Positions 1-10,302 of a DNA stretch of 64,000 nucleotides are shown here, in pieces. The stretch comes from Eutreptiella sp. 'Long Island Sound 2002' (lineage: Eukaryota > Euglenozoa > Euglenophyceae > Eutreptiales > Eutreptiaceae). Location of the stretch: NCBI GenBank assembly GCA_964036045.1, contig OZ038381.1, positions 114,101,790 to 114,165,789 of the forward strand, read 5' to 3'. Under the pieces are notes generated by a model, which was not told the origin of the DNA, did not search any database, and worked only from the letters and a program-made list of their open reading frames with translations. Numbering within the stretch: position 1 is the stretch's first letter; every line of letters starts with the position of its first letter. The translations under genes were made by a program, and so were the position numbers.

Positions 1-126
1 CTTCATTGTCCCTAGCTCAATCCGGATTCCTCTAGCTTCCATAGACGCCACACCATCAATTGCACTTCTACCAGCAACACAAACCATCTTGCTAAGTGTT
101 CTGTTGCGGATCAAGAAGAGGAAGCT

Positions 127-2350
127 ATGCTACAATCTGTTGCAGGCCCGTCACCTGATGAGCTTACGGGATCAAAGGTTGGGACATCCCTAGCTTTGAC
201 TGTGAGAGGATTTTGGGAGCAAAGCGGGATGGATAGATTTCCAGTTCAACCCGGAGCCAATTTGGAGAGTTGTGAGTCTTTAGAGGCCTTGGTGCAAGCT
301 ATCCTTGATGAGAAGGTGGACACTACGGATATGGTGGCTTTGGCCAAAGAGTGGCATAAAAAGGTGGGAGTTTGCGAGGACATCAATCCCTGTGGATGTT
401 GTGGAGTGCGGGATTTCCAATAGGTTAAGGAAGTGGAGGTATCCAAGCTGGAACTGTTAAAATTGGACGCAGAAAAAGGTTCATGGTACCGTGGACTTCC
501 CTTGGAGTATCGCAAGTATGCCGCGGTCTATGAACAAGACACAGAGCCATATTGGTTGCACCATGATCTTGTATCTGATGGTGTAGTGCAATTGTGTAAT
601 TCTTGCCATCGGAGTTTGTTCAACCCGAAGAAAGGTCAAGTGGCACCAAATGTCATTGCTAGTGGCAAGCATTTTGGCACGCGATATGACTTACCAGAGT
701 TAGCGGATTTGGAGGAGCGTATGTTGGTACGAGTGCGGACGACAGCAAACACAATGAAGCTTGTTAGTGCCGAGAACGGTGCAACATCGCAGTGGGGCGT
801 TCGAGGCCACGCCATTTCTGTACCCCATGATGGCCGGAAGTGTCAGCAGTACGCTGACCGGATGTAGAAGCTTTGTTGGGTACAAAGGTGATCTTTGTCC
901 GACCGCGTTGTGATGCGGAGGCAATGCATCGTGATCAACATTGCAAAGAACGAGTAGAGCGCATCTTCACACCGCGATGGGATCGATTGGTGCAATGGCT
1001 GAGAGTTTTGAGAGTGATAAACCCCGAATATGCCAACATTGAAATCTTGGAGGTTGCACCACCCGAAGTTCTTGATTGCGCAAGTGGTGTGTTTGACAAC
1101 ATGTGAATTGGTGATCATCCGGACGTTATTGTAGCTGAAAAGCAATCCGGTGCGGACATTGCTAGTGCAAGAAAAGGTCACTTAGATGGTGGTGAGGTAA
1201 TATTTGATGTTGCTATGTTGTCGGATGGATCCTTATTGAATGGAGCTGGGAGCGATGAGCCAGAAGTTCTTCAATCCATCAAGGAGAGATACTAGCTCAC
1301 CGCCGTAACAATATAGTTCAACGAGGAGAAGTTGGCATGAACAAGTTCAAGGCCAATGACCGCTTATTGACATTGTCATTCCCCTCGTTGTTTATGTTTG
1401 GAACTGGTATCAAGCGGCCATGTGGAGTTTCGGAAGCAGACACAAGGCACTTGTTGTTGCAATACGACAATCGCATTGCTGAGGCCCGAGACTTTTGCTT
1501 ATTGCTCTTTCATCAAAAGTTCCGCCACATAGCATTACGAAGCGTTGGGGGTTTTATTTATGCCAATCCCAATTGAATGAAGACCTTCGAGACGGCCATC
1601 AACACACCCAATTTTGAGGAGGATTTGAAAAAGTCTGAAGGTAATCCCCAAGGAAAGGAAGCGCGACATCTTGTGCACACATTCATGCCTTTGCTGCGGA
1701 CTTGCGATGCAACGGTGCCGTTTAGTACTTCTAAGCGGTATGAAATGATGGGGAAAATAAATAGGTATGATGTTGTTCTTTGGGCCACCAAGTCTCTTTT
1801 GCACGGTCGCACCCAATGGCATAGACAACAAGTTGTGTTTATGTTTGTCCATGGGTGATCGCCAAGCCCGCATTCCATTAACGGAAGCTTCGCGTCGTTT
1901 TGAAGCATTATCCAAGAACCCTGGGGCTGCTGCACGCATTTTTGAACGACAAGTGCGGGCTTTCTTGGACGTTTTGCTTGGTCTTCCCAATTCAAAGCAA
2001 ACAAAGAAGGACCGTGCGGGGTGCAACCGAAACAAGGGTCTCTTTGGGACATGTGTGGCCTATTGCACATGCTATGCCAAGGCTAACTTTCCCTCCATTT
2101 TCATCCTCTCTTTTGGGGAGGCATTCCCCCATGGTTGTTGGACATGGTTGTAGGGAACGGCGAGCGTGTGCATGCCGTTTCTGCGGTGTTGGATCAACAA
2201 ATATGTGCCGTGTTGGATGCCCACATTCATCGGGAATATGGAGAAGACTAAAGCAGAAGGTTGAAGCCCCACGTGTGCTAGAGGAGAAGCAACCTTTGCT
2301 TCCATTGCCCGATGACCCCCACAAAGCGGCACGGGGGGTTGAATGATTTG
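127..2350 (+). pseudogene. Decayed Helitron Rep (HUH) protein, N-terminal half
   Basis: Several consecutive frames match the N-terminal region of Helitron replication proteins. 433-867 has the ELADLEERMLVRVR stretch followed by WGVRGHAISVP. 1337-1576 has FKANDRLLTLSFPSLFMFGTG and an RHLLLQY-like motif. 1577-2000 has the region leading to FGPPSLFCTVAP. An LHFH (HUH) motif with flanking SLHFHPLFWGG falls at 2090-2115, with the two metal-binding His codons at 2096-2104. Frames change near 870, 1330, 1770 and 2050. In-frame stops include TAG at 421-423 and 865-867, and TGA at 1104-1106 and 1574-1576, so the copy is dead. The Tyr region and the helicase domain are not seen; sequence after 2500 is repetitive. 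Family assignment is confident, exact borders are not. Confidence 0.72.
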
Positions 2351-2508
2351 CCTCAAAGGTCTTTGGCAACATTCACATCCACCGGTGTCTCATTGCTAGT
2401 TGCGGCAAACCACGACACAGAAAGAGAGGTTGCCGTTTTGGATTGCCCCGCACGGCAGGAGAAGGGTACAAGGAAACACGCCTTCATTCCTTTGTGCCGT
2501 ATCATATG

Positions 2509-2945
2509 CAAGGTATGTAAAGCATGTTTGGGGCCGTATTTATGTCTTTTTCACCCTATTTGGGTATTGGGTGCGGGGGGGGGGGGGGTGTCTCCCAACG
2601 GATTTTCTTCCAAGGGATTGGTACACAACTTGCTTACGAAGTTTTTCACCCTCGACGGCTAAAAAATCGAAACTTATTTTTATGATACTGGGATGATCTA
2701 AAATGACCATCCAAGGTATGTAACGCATGTTTTTCACCCTATCTGGATATTGGATGCGCGGGGGGGGGGGGGGGGTCAAACGGGATTGGTACACAACTTG
2801 CTTATGCAGCTCTTCAGCCAATATAACTCAAAAATCGAAGTTTCCAAATTATTTTTTTGATATTGTGGTCACCTAAAATGACCATCCAAGATATGTAGAG
2901 CATGTTTTGGCCCGTTCTTATGTGTTTTTTACCCTATTTTCAGTG
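2509..2945. repeat. About 175-200 bp repeat, two and a half copies
   Basis: The phrase CAAGGTATGTAAAGCATGTTT recurs in altered form near 2509, 2712 and 2887. Each copy is followed by TTTTTCACCCTAT, a TTGG(G/A)TGCG stretch with a G run, and GGGATTGGTACACAAC. Copies diverge by point changes and indels. G runs of 13-16 occur at about 2574 and 2761. The repeat lies directly after the Helitron remnant and could be degraded intron or element-end sequence. No gene is seen in it. Confidence 0.7.
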
Positions 2946-3290
2946 TGTGTTGCTTGGGGTGGATTCTCTACGAGGTGGACTTGCAAAAGGCAATAGAAGC
3001 ACGTCGCGGGGGTTATTAGATCAAAGCCACACAGGCTTGTATATACGGGAAAACGCCACATACCCCCCGTTTGGGGCCGTTTCAGGGCAATTCACGTACC
3101 GTACCTCAAGGGGTTGAATCGTTTGTTTCACCCCTGCTAAAATCATCATCTTGTCCAATAAACCGAAGAGACGTGGGATGATCAGCCCCCTCGCGGAACG
3201 GAAGGAACTGGCGCCGGTGCCATGGAGGAGCAGCACGCTGTCGTTGTGCTGGGTGTTCTCCACGTGTGCTTCTTCTTCACCTCTAGAGGC
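2946..3290. other. No recognisable gene
   Basis: A polypyrimidine-AG at about 2940 (TTTTCAG) could be a splice acceptor for a Helitron intron, but the frame after it has no match I recognise. Nothing else is supported here. Confidence 0.4.
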
Positions 3291-3680
3291 CGATTTCCTC
3301 TGTGTTGCGTGTTTTACGCGTTTTGCGTGTCCTACGTGTCGTGCCTTCGCGTTGCCTTTGGAGGAGAGACGTGACATTTTTCGCGTTCTGCAAAAGCTGC
3401 CCCCGGAAACCAAAGGTGAAGAGGCTGAACAAAGACCCAAGGAGGCCGCAGAAGGCGCTGCATCGGCTGCGGAGGTCTCAGCAAGGCGCGATGGTGGTCC
3501 GGCAGGTGGGCAGGTGCGCGTTGTGGTGTCACTGCCGTTTGCGCGTCATGCCCGTATGGTTTTGTTGCGCCTGTGGAATCTGCCTCGGCCTATTTTGCGC
3601 GTTTTGCGCGCGTTACACGTTATATTCGTCTTGATTGTGGCCCTCCTCTGGAGGATAGCACCCTGTTTACCGTGCGAAGG
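3290..3680 (+). pseudogene. Fragment of the A/B-element accessory gene (one exon plus introner-type flanks)
   Basis: The stretch holds a short exon reading LPPETKGEEAEQRPKEAAEG followed by VSARRDGGPAGGQ. A TTCTGCA acceptor-like site precedes it and a GTGCGCGTTG donor-like site follows. The same exon occurs on the opposite strand in element B at about 29.96-30.09 kb, with matching flanks that contain CGCGTTTTGCGCG-type repeats. It is an isolated fragment: the other exons and the element ends are absent. The product is unknown. Confidence 0.6.
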
Positions 3681-3684
3681 AGGC

Positions 3685-3840
3685 GCACGGGGGGGGGGGG
3701 GGTTGGCGCCAACGAGGCGCACAAGGGGGGGGGGGGGCAGGTTGGCGCTAACGAGGCGCACGGGGGGAGGGGGGTTGGCGCTAACGAGGCGTACGGGGGG
3801 GGGGGGGGTCGGCGCTAACGAGGCGTGCGCCGAGCCCGAT
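3685..3840. repeat. Four G-run units of about 40 bp
   Basis: Units have the form G(10-14) followed by TTGGCGC(C/T)AACGAGGCGCACG, repeated four times with small changes. Each unit carries a run able to contribute to a G-quadruplex on the plus strand. A similar GTTGGCGCCA phrase recurs near 13.25 kb. Confidence 0.85.
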
Positions 3841-3869
3841 TGGCGCCACGTATAACGAGGCGCGCAGTT

Positions 3870-5270
3870 TCAGCCAAACACTCCATTTTGTGCATCTCTA
3901 AACCCTTCCTGTAACGAATTCTGGGAGCCACCCCATCTCTTCCAATGCACGCATCGCTGATACCGACCCCCTCGGGAAGCTCCTGGAATACCCCTGTCCC
4001 CAAAGCTGGAACAGGTACCTGCATGCTTCGGTCTCCAAGCCATCGATCGGCGTGTATCCGACCCAAAGGGCCAACTTGATGTAGTGGGTACAGTATGTAC
4101 CCATTGTGCTCTTGGCCCAGGAGGACGCCTGCAGGGCATCCACAGGGGTGATATCATCCTCCTTCCACAACCGTCTCCACGGTCCCCATACCAGACGCCA
4201 GACGTCGTCCCCATCCCGGAAGTCGGCTGGCTGTAAGACCACCACACCTTGTCGGGACTGGACCGCTTGGCGCCCAACCGGGCGGCGCCCCCATCAGTCA
4301 AATCTTGGGCATTCATGAAACCAGTGCTGCTTCACGCCCTTGCTTGCGTTCTTGCAAGCCCGACACGCTGTCACCAGCGCGCTCGTTACGTCCATCGGCT
4401 CCGTGCCAGGCTTTGTGGTGCACAGCCTGCGGTCTCCCTCTATCCTGAACTTGGCCTTCATGGCCGCCAGCCTGCGTGCCACCACTTCTTCCTCTGCGGC
4501 GCCCGTACAGCCCTGCGATCTCGCCGGCAGACTGGGCTTGTCGTCTTCCGCCTCCCGTTGGTCAGCTGCTCCTTTGGGGTCAAGACCCCGTCTACCGCGA
4601 TGCAAGGACAGGGACGTGACCGTAAACGTCCAAACCGCCAGAACGAAGGCATTTAGTCTGTCGCTCTCGTCGTCATTCATGGACTCCAGACAGCGAACCT
4701 TGGTGTCCATGGCATCAAATCCATCACCGGGGTCGTATCAATCAGAGTGACATCTGTGAATTTGTCCTTGTCCCGGGAGCGCGACACGTACTCGTGGGTC
4801 AGCACCTCGCTGCGCCACAGCAGTGTGGATAAGGCTAGGAGGCTTGCATACACCAACTGGGGCTTGGCGTCCAGCTCCCAGACCTTCAGCAGCTCTACCT
4901 TGCTCAGCGGGGACACCCCTGCCATCTTCCTCTTCGCTGCGGCCTAGGTTTTGGCGCTGACTTCCGCCAACTCTTTGCACAGCCCCTCGATGGGCATACG
5001 CTGGTCCTCCACCAGCTTCTTAAACTCCTACAGCTTAGGCACTGGGGCCGGGGGTGGCTCCGACTTCACGAAGCCCACTCCCTCCAAATCGAGGCTACAC
5101 TGCGCCATCACGCAGAAAACTCCTATCATTTTTGGTATTCCCACCTCGCTATCCATTGGTACCCCAAACTTCTTGACAAATGTGTCCTCCCAGTCCTTCC
5201 TCCTGTCCATCAACACCGATAGCGCCTTTTCAACTGTCGACGTTACCCTGGCAATTTCGATGATAGGCAA
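3870..5270 (-). pseudogene. Tyrosine-recombinase-like protein, 5' part, broken
   Basis: Minus-strand reading from 5270 gives a long protein. Its last part (4200-3900) reads SSWAKSTMGTYCTHYIKLAL, then GYTPIDGLE, LFQLWGQGYS and VSAMRALEEMGWLPE. This has the helical pattern and wording of the core-binding (SAM-like) domain of tyrosine recombinases, as in Crypton- or DIRS-type elements. The middle contains CRACKNASKGVKQHWFHECP, a possible zinc site. The catalytic R-H-R-Y domain is not found; sequence before 3870 is G-rich repeat. Breaks: TAG at 5028-5030 and 4944-4946 in one frame, a frameshift near 4710, TGA at 4294-4296. E1 abuts the 5' end at 5280, so it is probably truncated by that insertion. 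Confidence 0.5.
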
Positions 5271-5449
5271 CGAATCATGGGATGCGCCGTTCTAGGGCGT
5301 GGTGCGGAACCTCTAGTTAGAGCACAATTTCTAGAACACCCACCTAGCCTCAATTTTGGGGCAAACCACCTAAAAAAATAGATTGGGCACCCTCAAAAAC
5401 CCGCCATCCCATTTATTTCCCCAAGCAACCCTCATCGTAGGGGTGGTTT

Positions 5450-5513
5450 CCCGGGGGGCGCGACTACAACCGGTCCTGATGCGACACCCCCCCCCAGCTA
5501 TCTGTCAAAACTC

Positions 5514-5544
<31 letters not shown>

Positions 5545-5900
5545 GGGGTGGTTTTGGGGGGGGGGGTCGGCCGGGGGTGTAGGGGGCTGTTTCGGCCGTG
5601 GGGGGGGGGTTCCAAAGGTGGGGGGGCTTGCGCGCGACCCACTACTACCACATGCACACCTCGTGGGGGTTTGTGTGTCCGGGGGTTTGGGGGTACGGAG
5701 GTATGTATGCGATAATAGCGCTTTCTCGTCATTGCCGAGAAGAAAGTCTTAAGGGTCGCCATGTTGCCCCCCTCCCCCCCCCCCTCCCCTCTTCCCCCTT
5801 CCCCCTCCCCTCTGGTTCCCCCACGCCCCCCGGTTAGCTTATGAGAAAAATTCCTGAAGCTTGGTTAGAGTTGGGGGTTAAAAGAAAAAATGGATGGACT
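5450..5900. other. K left end and low-complexity G/C tract
   Basis: Contains the K terminal repeat, an uninterrupted G run at about 5513-5540, further G-rich sequence to about 5625, and a C/T-rich block at 5766-5835. No gene is supported. Confidence 0.8.
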
Positions 5901-5905
5901 TCTGC

Positions 5906-8900
5906 TTAGAGGTCCTTGAAAAGCTCCCCTTCTGAGGACGAGGAGGAGGAGTCTCGGCGGGCGCGCTTTGAATGAAGCTCCCGTTGGGCTTCGTCCCGCC
6001 TCTTCTTGTTGCGTTTCCCGACGCTTTTAAGCGGACGGGATCGCTCAGCCCCAGAGGTCGTTGCCTCTGACTCACTTGGGAGCGGGGGAGGAAGAGGCTT
6101 TGGCTGGGGCAAAGGCAGGGGAGGCAAGCTTGACGACGATGAAGCAACGTCGCCAAGTGCAGATGAGGCCGCTGCATCAAACTCGGCAGCATCAGCCTGT
6201 GCGGGTGCATTGCCCTGATTTTTTTTCTTCGCCTTGTGAGGCACCCAATTCAGCACCGCCTCTTGCTCTGCCTCCGCAATGTGCATCAAATCAGGGTGCC
6301 GTGCACTATCATGCACATCTGCATAGTGTTGTGCCATGCAGTATGACCAAAATGTCTTTGTGCATAGCGGACAGCGCACAGGATTCGTGCACGGGCTGCT
6401 TGCAGATCTTTTTGCGAGCGTGTTCCAACGCACCTTGGCTGGTTGACTGGGACTGTCAGAGATCATGAGGGTGACCAAGGCATGTGTCCGCTTGTTCCGC
6501 ATCACGACCTGCGTGGAGCAAGCGACACGGTCCCCACAAAACCCACAAGCGGTGGCCAAAGAAACCTCTTCCTGACCTTGGACGCACTCCTTCCGCAGAA
6601 GGTGCTGACCCACATGAGTGCGCATGCACACGCGTGGCACTGTTGCCTCGCGAATCCTGCACTACACTGAGCGGGAAATGTCCGTGGTCAAACCTTTGTC
6701 ACCACGATCTGCAGTAAACAGGCCTTCATAAGGCTCACACTTAAGAGGAGGCACCTTTTGAGGTGCGGATTGGGCACACCATTCTGACAAGGCATCCAAC
6801 TGACTAGTTGGTGCATACCATTTGCTATCCTCGTTTACCTGCAAACGAATGAACTGGACAGAGGTACCAGGAAACGACATTGCGAGTGTATGAAGACGGT
6901 CATGCCAAACATGCAATCCTGCGCTTGCATAACGCTCAAGGGGCATAAACTGCCCATGGACTGTCAAGTGTGCCGCACCCTCAATCTCAGATGTGGGTGT
7001 GTCCATGGCAGAGTGTCCTGACGAATCGGTGACAGCCCGAAGGTAAAAGATGCCCAAACTAAGCTTCTCCTGTTGGAAGCACACACAAGCAGCAAATGTG
7101 TCACCGGCCACAGGCATGTTCTCCGCTTGGGGAGTCACGGTCAATGTGGGTACCTTGCCTGGCCGTGGCATCTGCAAAGCACGCATGAAACGGTCCCGCG
7201 GAGCAGAACCCGCGGTTGTGTTAATGAGTTCATTCAAGACCTGTTGTTTGGAAGTCAGTGTTCCCTCAAAGAAAATCATGGAGTCATTAGTGAACGTCTG
7301 CTCCAACTGATCCTCCTCATCACAACGAGGGAGATCAATGGGGTCATCGAGAATCTCCTTGGCATCATCAACTGTGCCGACCTCCATCGGAACACCGAAT
7401 GGGCTGAAGATGCCGACCCCTCCAACAGCCATTGCACGCAAGTCTTTTTTTAGTTCCGCACTTGCCATATCCAACCCGGCATTCCACACTGCTGCACAAT
7501 CAAAGACATATGTGCAGCTACCCGCCGTTGCAGGTGTGATGTTGTCACGCGTGGTAGCTCGTTTTCGGATGACCTTCCATTCCGGGTGTTTGGCATAAAT
7601 GGCAGACATCTGTACTACAATTGCCAACCGGTACCGCAGTTGAACAATATCTAGGCAACCGCCGGAACCCTGACCCAGCCTACACACAGAGAACGTGCCT
7701 TCGAGGCGGTCGTTGCCTCGGTGGCAGATGGGAAAGGGCTCACCCGGAAATTCACGTTGAAAAATCTCATCTTCGTCGAGCACACCACAAAGTTCTAACT
7801 GCCAATCATAGTACAATGCGGGATCAAAGGGAGCAAATGCCACCTGCAGAGCAAACAGGTGGTCAGCAGCTGTGGCAGCATGCTTCAGCCTGGTGAGGAG
7901 GGTGTGAGTGTTTTCGAAGTAGTATGCATGCGCATGCTTCAGGAACAAGTGCAGTTTCTGAATGGCGCATGGCTGCTTTCGCGGCGACGGATCCAGTTAA
8001 TCCATACGCCATCCGTCTTCCAGACTGCCACAAGACACAATGGCCCTCAGAACAATGAGGGCATCAGGGACACTCATGAAATCGGGCCGTTGCAAGGCCG
8101 CACTCAAGGCATCCACATACCCGAGTTTAATAGTTTTCCCCAAACCAACAAGGACATCCGGCGTCAGGTGGACGTCATCTATGGTAATACCCTTGTTCAA
8201 AAACATGCGTGTTGTGCGCTTCAACACATGCCGCATGTCACGCTACACAGTCGCACCACCTTTTGTCACGATTTTCTGACGCAAAGGTTGCCCATCATAA
8301 GCAGTAGGAGGGAGGCACAACTCACGCAGTGCTCTACGCAGACGGCTATCAGCGTCGGAGGCGCGGCACAAGATTGGGCCATACTGCGCTCAACCGATTG
8401 TGGTTCTGATACTGCTTTGAAACGATTACAAGATGCCTGGTAACTGACGGGAATGCATTCATACCCCGTCTCACTATGTCGCGAGAGTGCCACAACGCGT
8501 GCATACTTTGCCAAGTGCAACTCTCCAGACTGGAGTTTTTCCATGACCTCTTGAAGGTCGGCGGGCGCTTCAAAACGTTTGGGAGGGGCACAGTCGCAGA
8601 GACCTTCAATCATGTCCCTCTTCCCAAGGGACAACCGGGGATTCAAAAAAATGTCATCGCGGTGCTCTGTGAGGCCAATTGTTGGTTTCCCCGCCCATGC
8701 TTGAAAGCATGAGGCAAACGAAAACTCACTTGATAAGGGTATGGTGTCCTTCTTCGCAAGGCTGTGGCAGTGGCTCAGACTGGGCAAAAGGTGGGCGGTT
8801 GACAAAGCATGGCACACACTAGGACCACCTGCACGATATAAAAGGACACAAAGATCCTTCTCATCGGCACAATAGCGGGTCCGGTTGGCTGTGGCAGCAT

Positions 8901-9339
8901 TTTCCACGAGACCTACCAACCGCTTCAACCCGTAGCCCCTTTTTTTGGCCGCATTCAGACTCGTAGCGACGCGTGGCACATTGTTTGTTTGGATAGCCTC
9001 CACCAAACGTTGATGGTAGGACACCTGTGAGCGCAAAGGCTGGAAGGATCGTTGCATTGTGCGAACATCAAAAAATGCCTTTTGCTTCATTGCACGGTAT
9101 TCGTGCAAACGTGCGTGCAATGCAAGGGTCCCGCGGTACTTATACTTTGTGTGCGGCTCCGGCGCCATTGCAATGCGCAACCTCTGAGCAAGAGCAGGGC
9201 AATGCTTCAAAGAAGCACATCCGGCACAAGCGTGGCCATCGTACGACCAACCTGTGCAATTGCGCGAGCAAAAACTAGCGAATCCCTCCATCCATTTCCA
9301 CGAATGGATTGTACCTTCGGCCAAGTCTTGTGCATCCAA
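5906..9339 (-). pseudogene. Large transposase-like protein of element K (near-intact)
   Basis: Read from 9339 to 5906 this is about 1,140 codons. Motifs in order: YRAGGPSVCHALSTAHLLPS; QYGPILCRASDADSRLRR near 8375-8320; DRLEGTFSVCRLG near 7710; IYAKHPEW near 7590; then MRTHVGQHLLRKE, ACGFCGDRVAC and RCPLCTKTFWSYCMAQHYADVH, two Cys clusters; and a basic Ser-rich tail. The order GP.-.S.AD-.-RR, D.LE, HPEW, MRTHVG, CGFCG matches, from memory, very large mobile-element proteins of basidiomycete fungi. The frame is broken by one shift near 8390, TAG at 8243-8245 and 6662-6664, and TAA at 7997-7999. The fungal proteins run straight through the point matching the TAG at 6662, so the two long open frames on either side are one gene. 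The first frame's terminator is TAA at 5906. Confidence 0.65.
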
Positions 9340-9592
9340 AAAAAAAAGGCCAGTTGAGTATCAACGACTGTTGTGTGTGACCTTCCGGGATGTAACCACC
9401 ACATCAAGTGGGGTGCCTATCAGGAGGAGGGGGGAGAAGGATCGCATCCTCTGAGGCGGGGACTTCCGGCTGAGCATTGGATGGAATGTCGGGTGCCGCC
9501 CCTTTTACCACAAACCGTTCAATGCTACCAAAAATTGATGGTTGGGGTGGAGGAGCATGTACCCATGCCTTGTGCTCCACCGAAGTGAAATG

Positions 9593-9976
9593 CTATAACC
9601 TCTCAGCCCCTAAAACCCGACCCTTGAAACGGTACCCACAGCCACAAATCTCCTCTGTGCATCCGCATTGACCAGAAGAAGCATCCCTGTGGCCAGATTT
9701 TCCACCACAAGCAGCATGGGAAGCAGAGTCTGGGGCGAGAGGTGGGTCATTCTCCGCAGGTGGGACAGGGGCGACTTCAGGTTGAGCAGTGGCTGCTGGC
9801 GGGTCTAGAGAAGCTGTTGGTGCCTGTTGTGAAGAGGGGGCTGCAGAGGGGCAAACGTGTCCACAGTGGTTGTGGTAGGCTACGAGGCATGTAAGGCATG
9901 CCTTGTGGCAGCCCTTCTTGTTGCACACCACACAACTCCCTCGGTTCAGCGACTTCTCAAGGTCGAGAGTCGCCAT
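9593..9976 (-). CDS. Cys-rich N-terminal frame of element K protein (possible zinc-binding domain)
   Basis: Starts at ATG 9974-9976 (MATLDLEKSLNRGSCVVC). Cysteines are arranged CVVCNKKGCHKACLTCLVAYHNHCGHVC, a compact possible zinc ribbon or PHD-like cluster. A Pro/Ala/Gln linker follows, then a second cluster (CGCTEEICGCGYRFKG). It ends in TAG at 9593-9595. Reading on in the same frame gives a Pro-rich stretch to TGA near 9418, then GGYIPEGHTQQ. The frame leads towards the large K protein, with a shift at the run of A at 9338-9350. It is probably the N-terminus of that protein rather than a separate gene. Function is unknown beyond likely zinc or nucleic-acid binding. Confidence 0.5.
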   Translation of the reverse strand: MATLDLEKSLNRGSCVVCNKKGCHKACLTCLVAYHNHCGHVCPSAAPSSQQAPTASLDPPAATAQPEVAPVPPAENDPPLAPDSASHAACGGKSGHRDASSGQCGCTEEICGCGYRFKGRVLGAERL

Positions 9977-10302
9977 GATGTGTCGCTGCGTTGTACAAAG
10001 GGAGCAAAGCAAGGACCAAACACATGGCACAGTGTTGCAAAGGGACACACAAACGACGAAAAGCAACGTACTATTAATACGCTATTCATCGTTGCGCGGA
10101 CCAACATGATGCCTACTACCGTCGCTCTACGGTGAATGCTTTCCTGGGTGCCTACTCCCATCGCTCTGTGGTGACTGCCTGTGCTGTGGTTTAGGTTTCG
10201 GCACACACACGTTTGGGTTTGGGCACCATGCTGGCCTTTGAAAGATTTTGCAAGGGGAACCGCCCCATGGAGTACTTGCCTAAGAAAAACGCGGAAAAAT
10301 GT
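9977..10302. other. K region between gene and tandem array
   Basis: Likely 5' flank of the minus-strand K gene. It has a local repeat (ATGCCTACTACCGTCGCTCTACGGTGA then GTGCCTACTCCCATCGCTCTGTGGTGA, about 10107-10172). No gene or RNA is recognised. Confidence 0.5.

Noticed and set aside
6484-6717. Plus-strand frames opposite the K protein
   Set aside because: Shadows of the conserved minus-strand gene.
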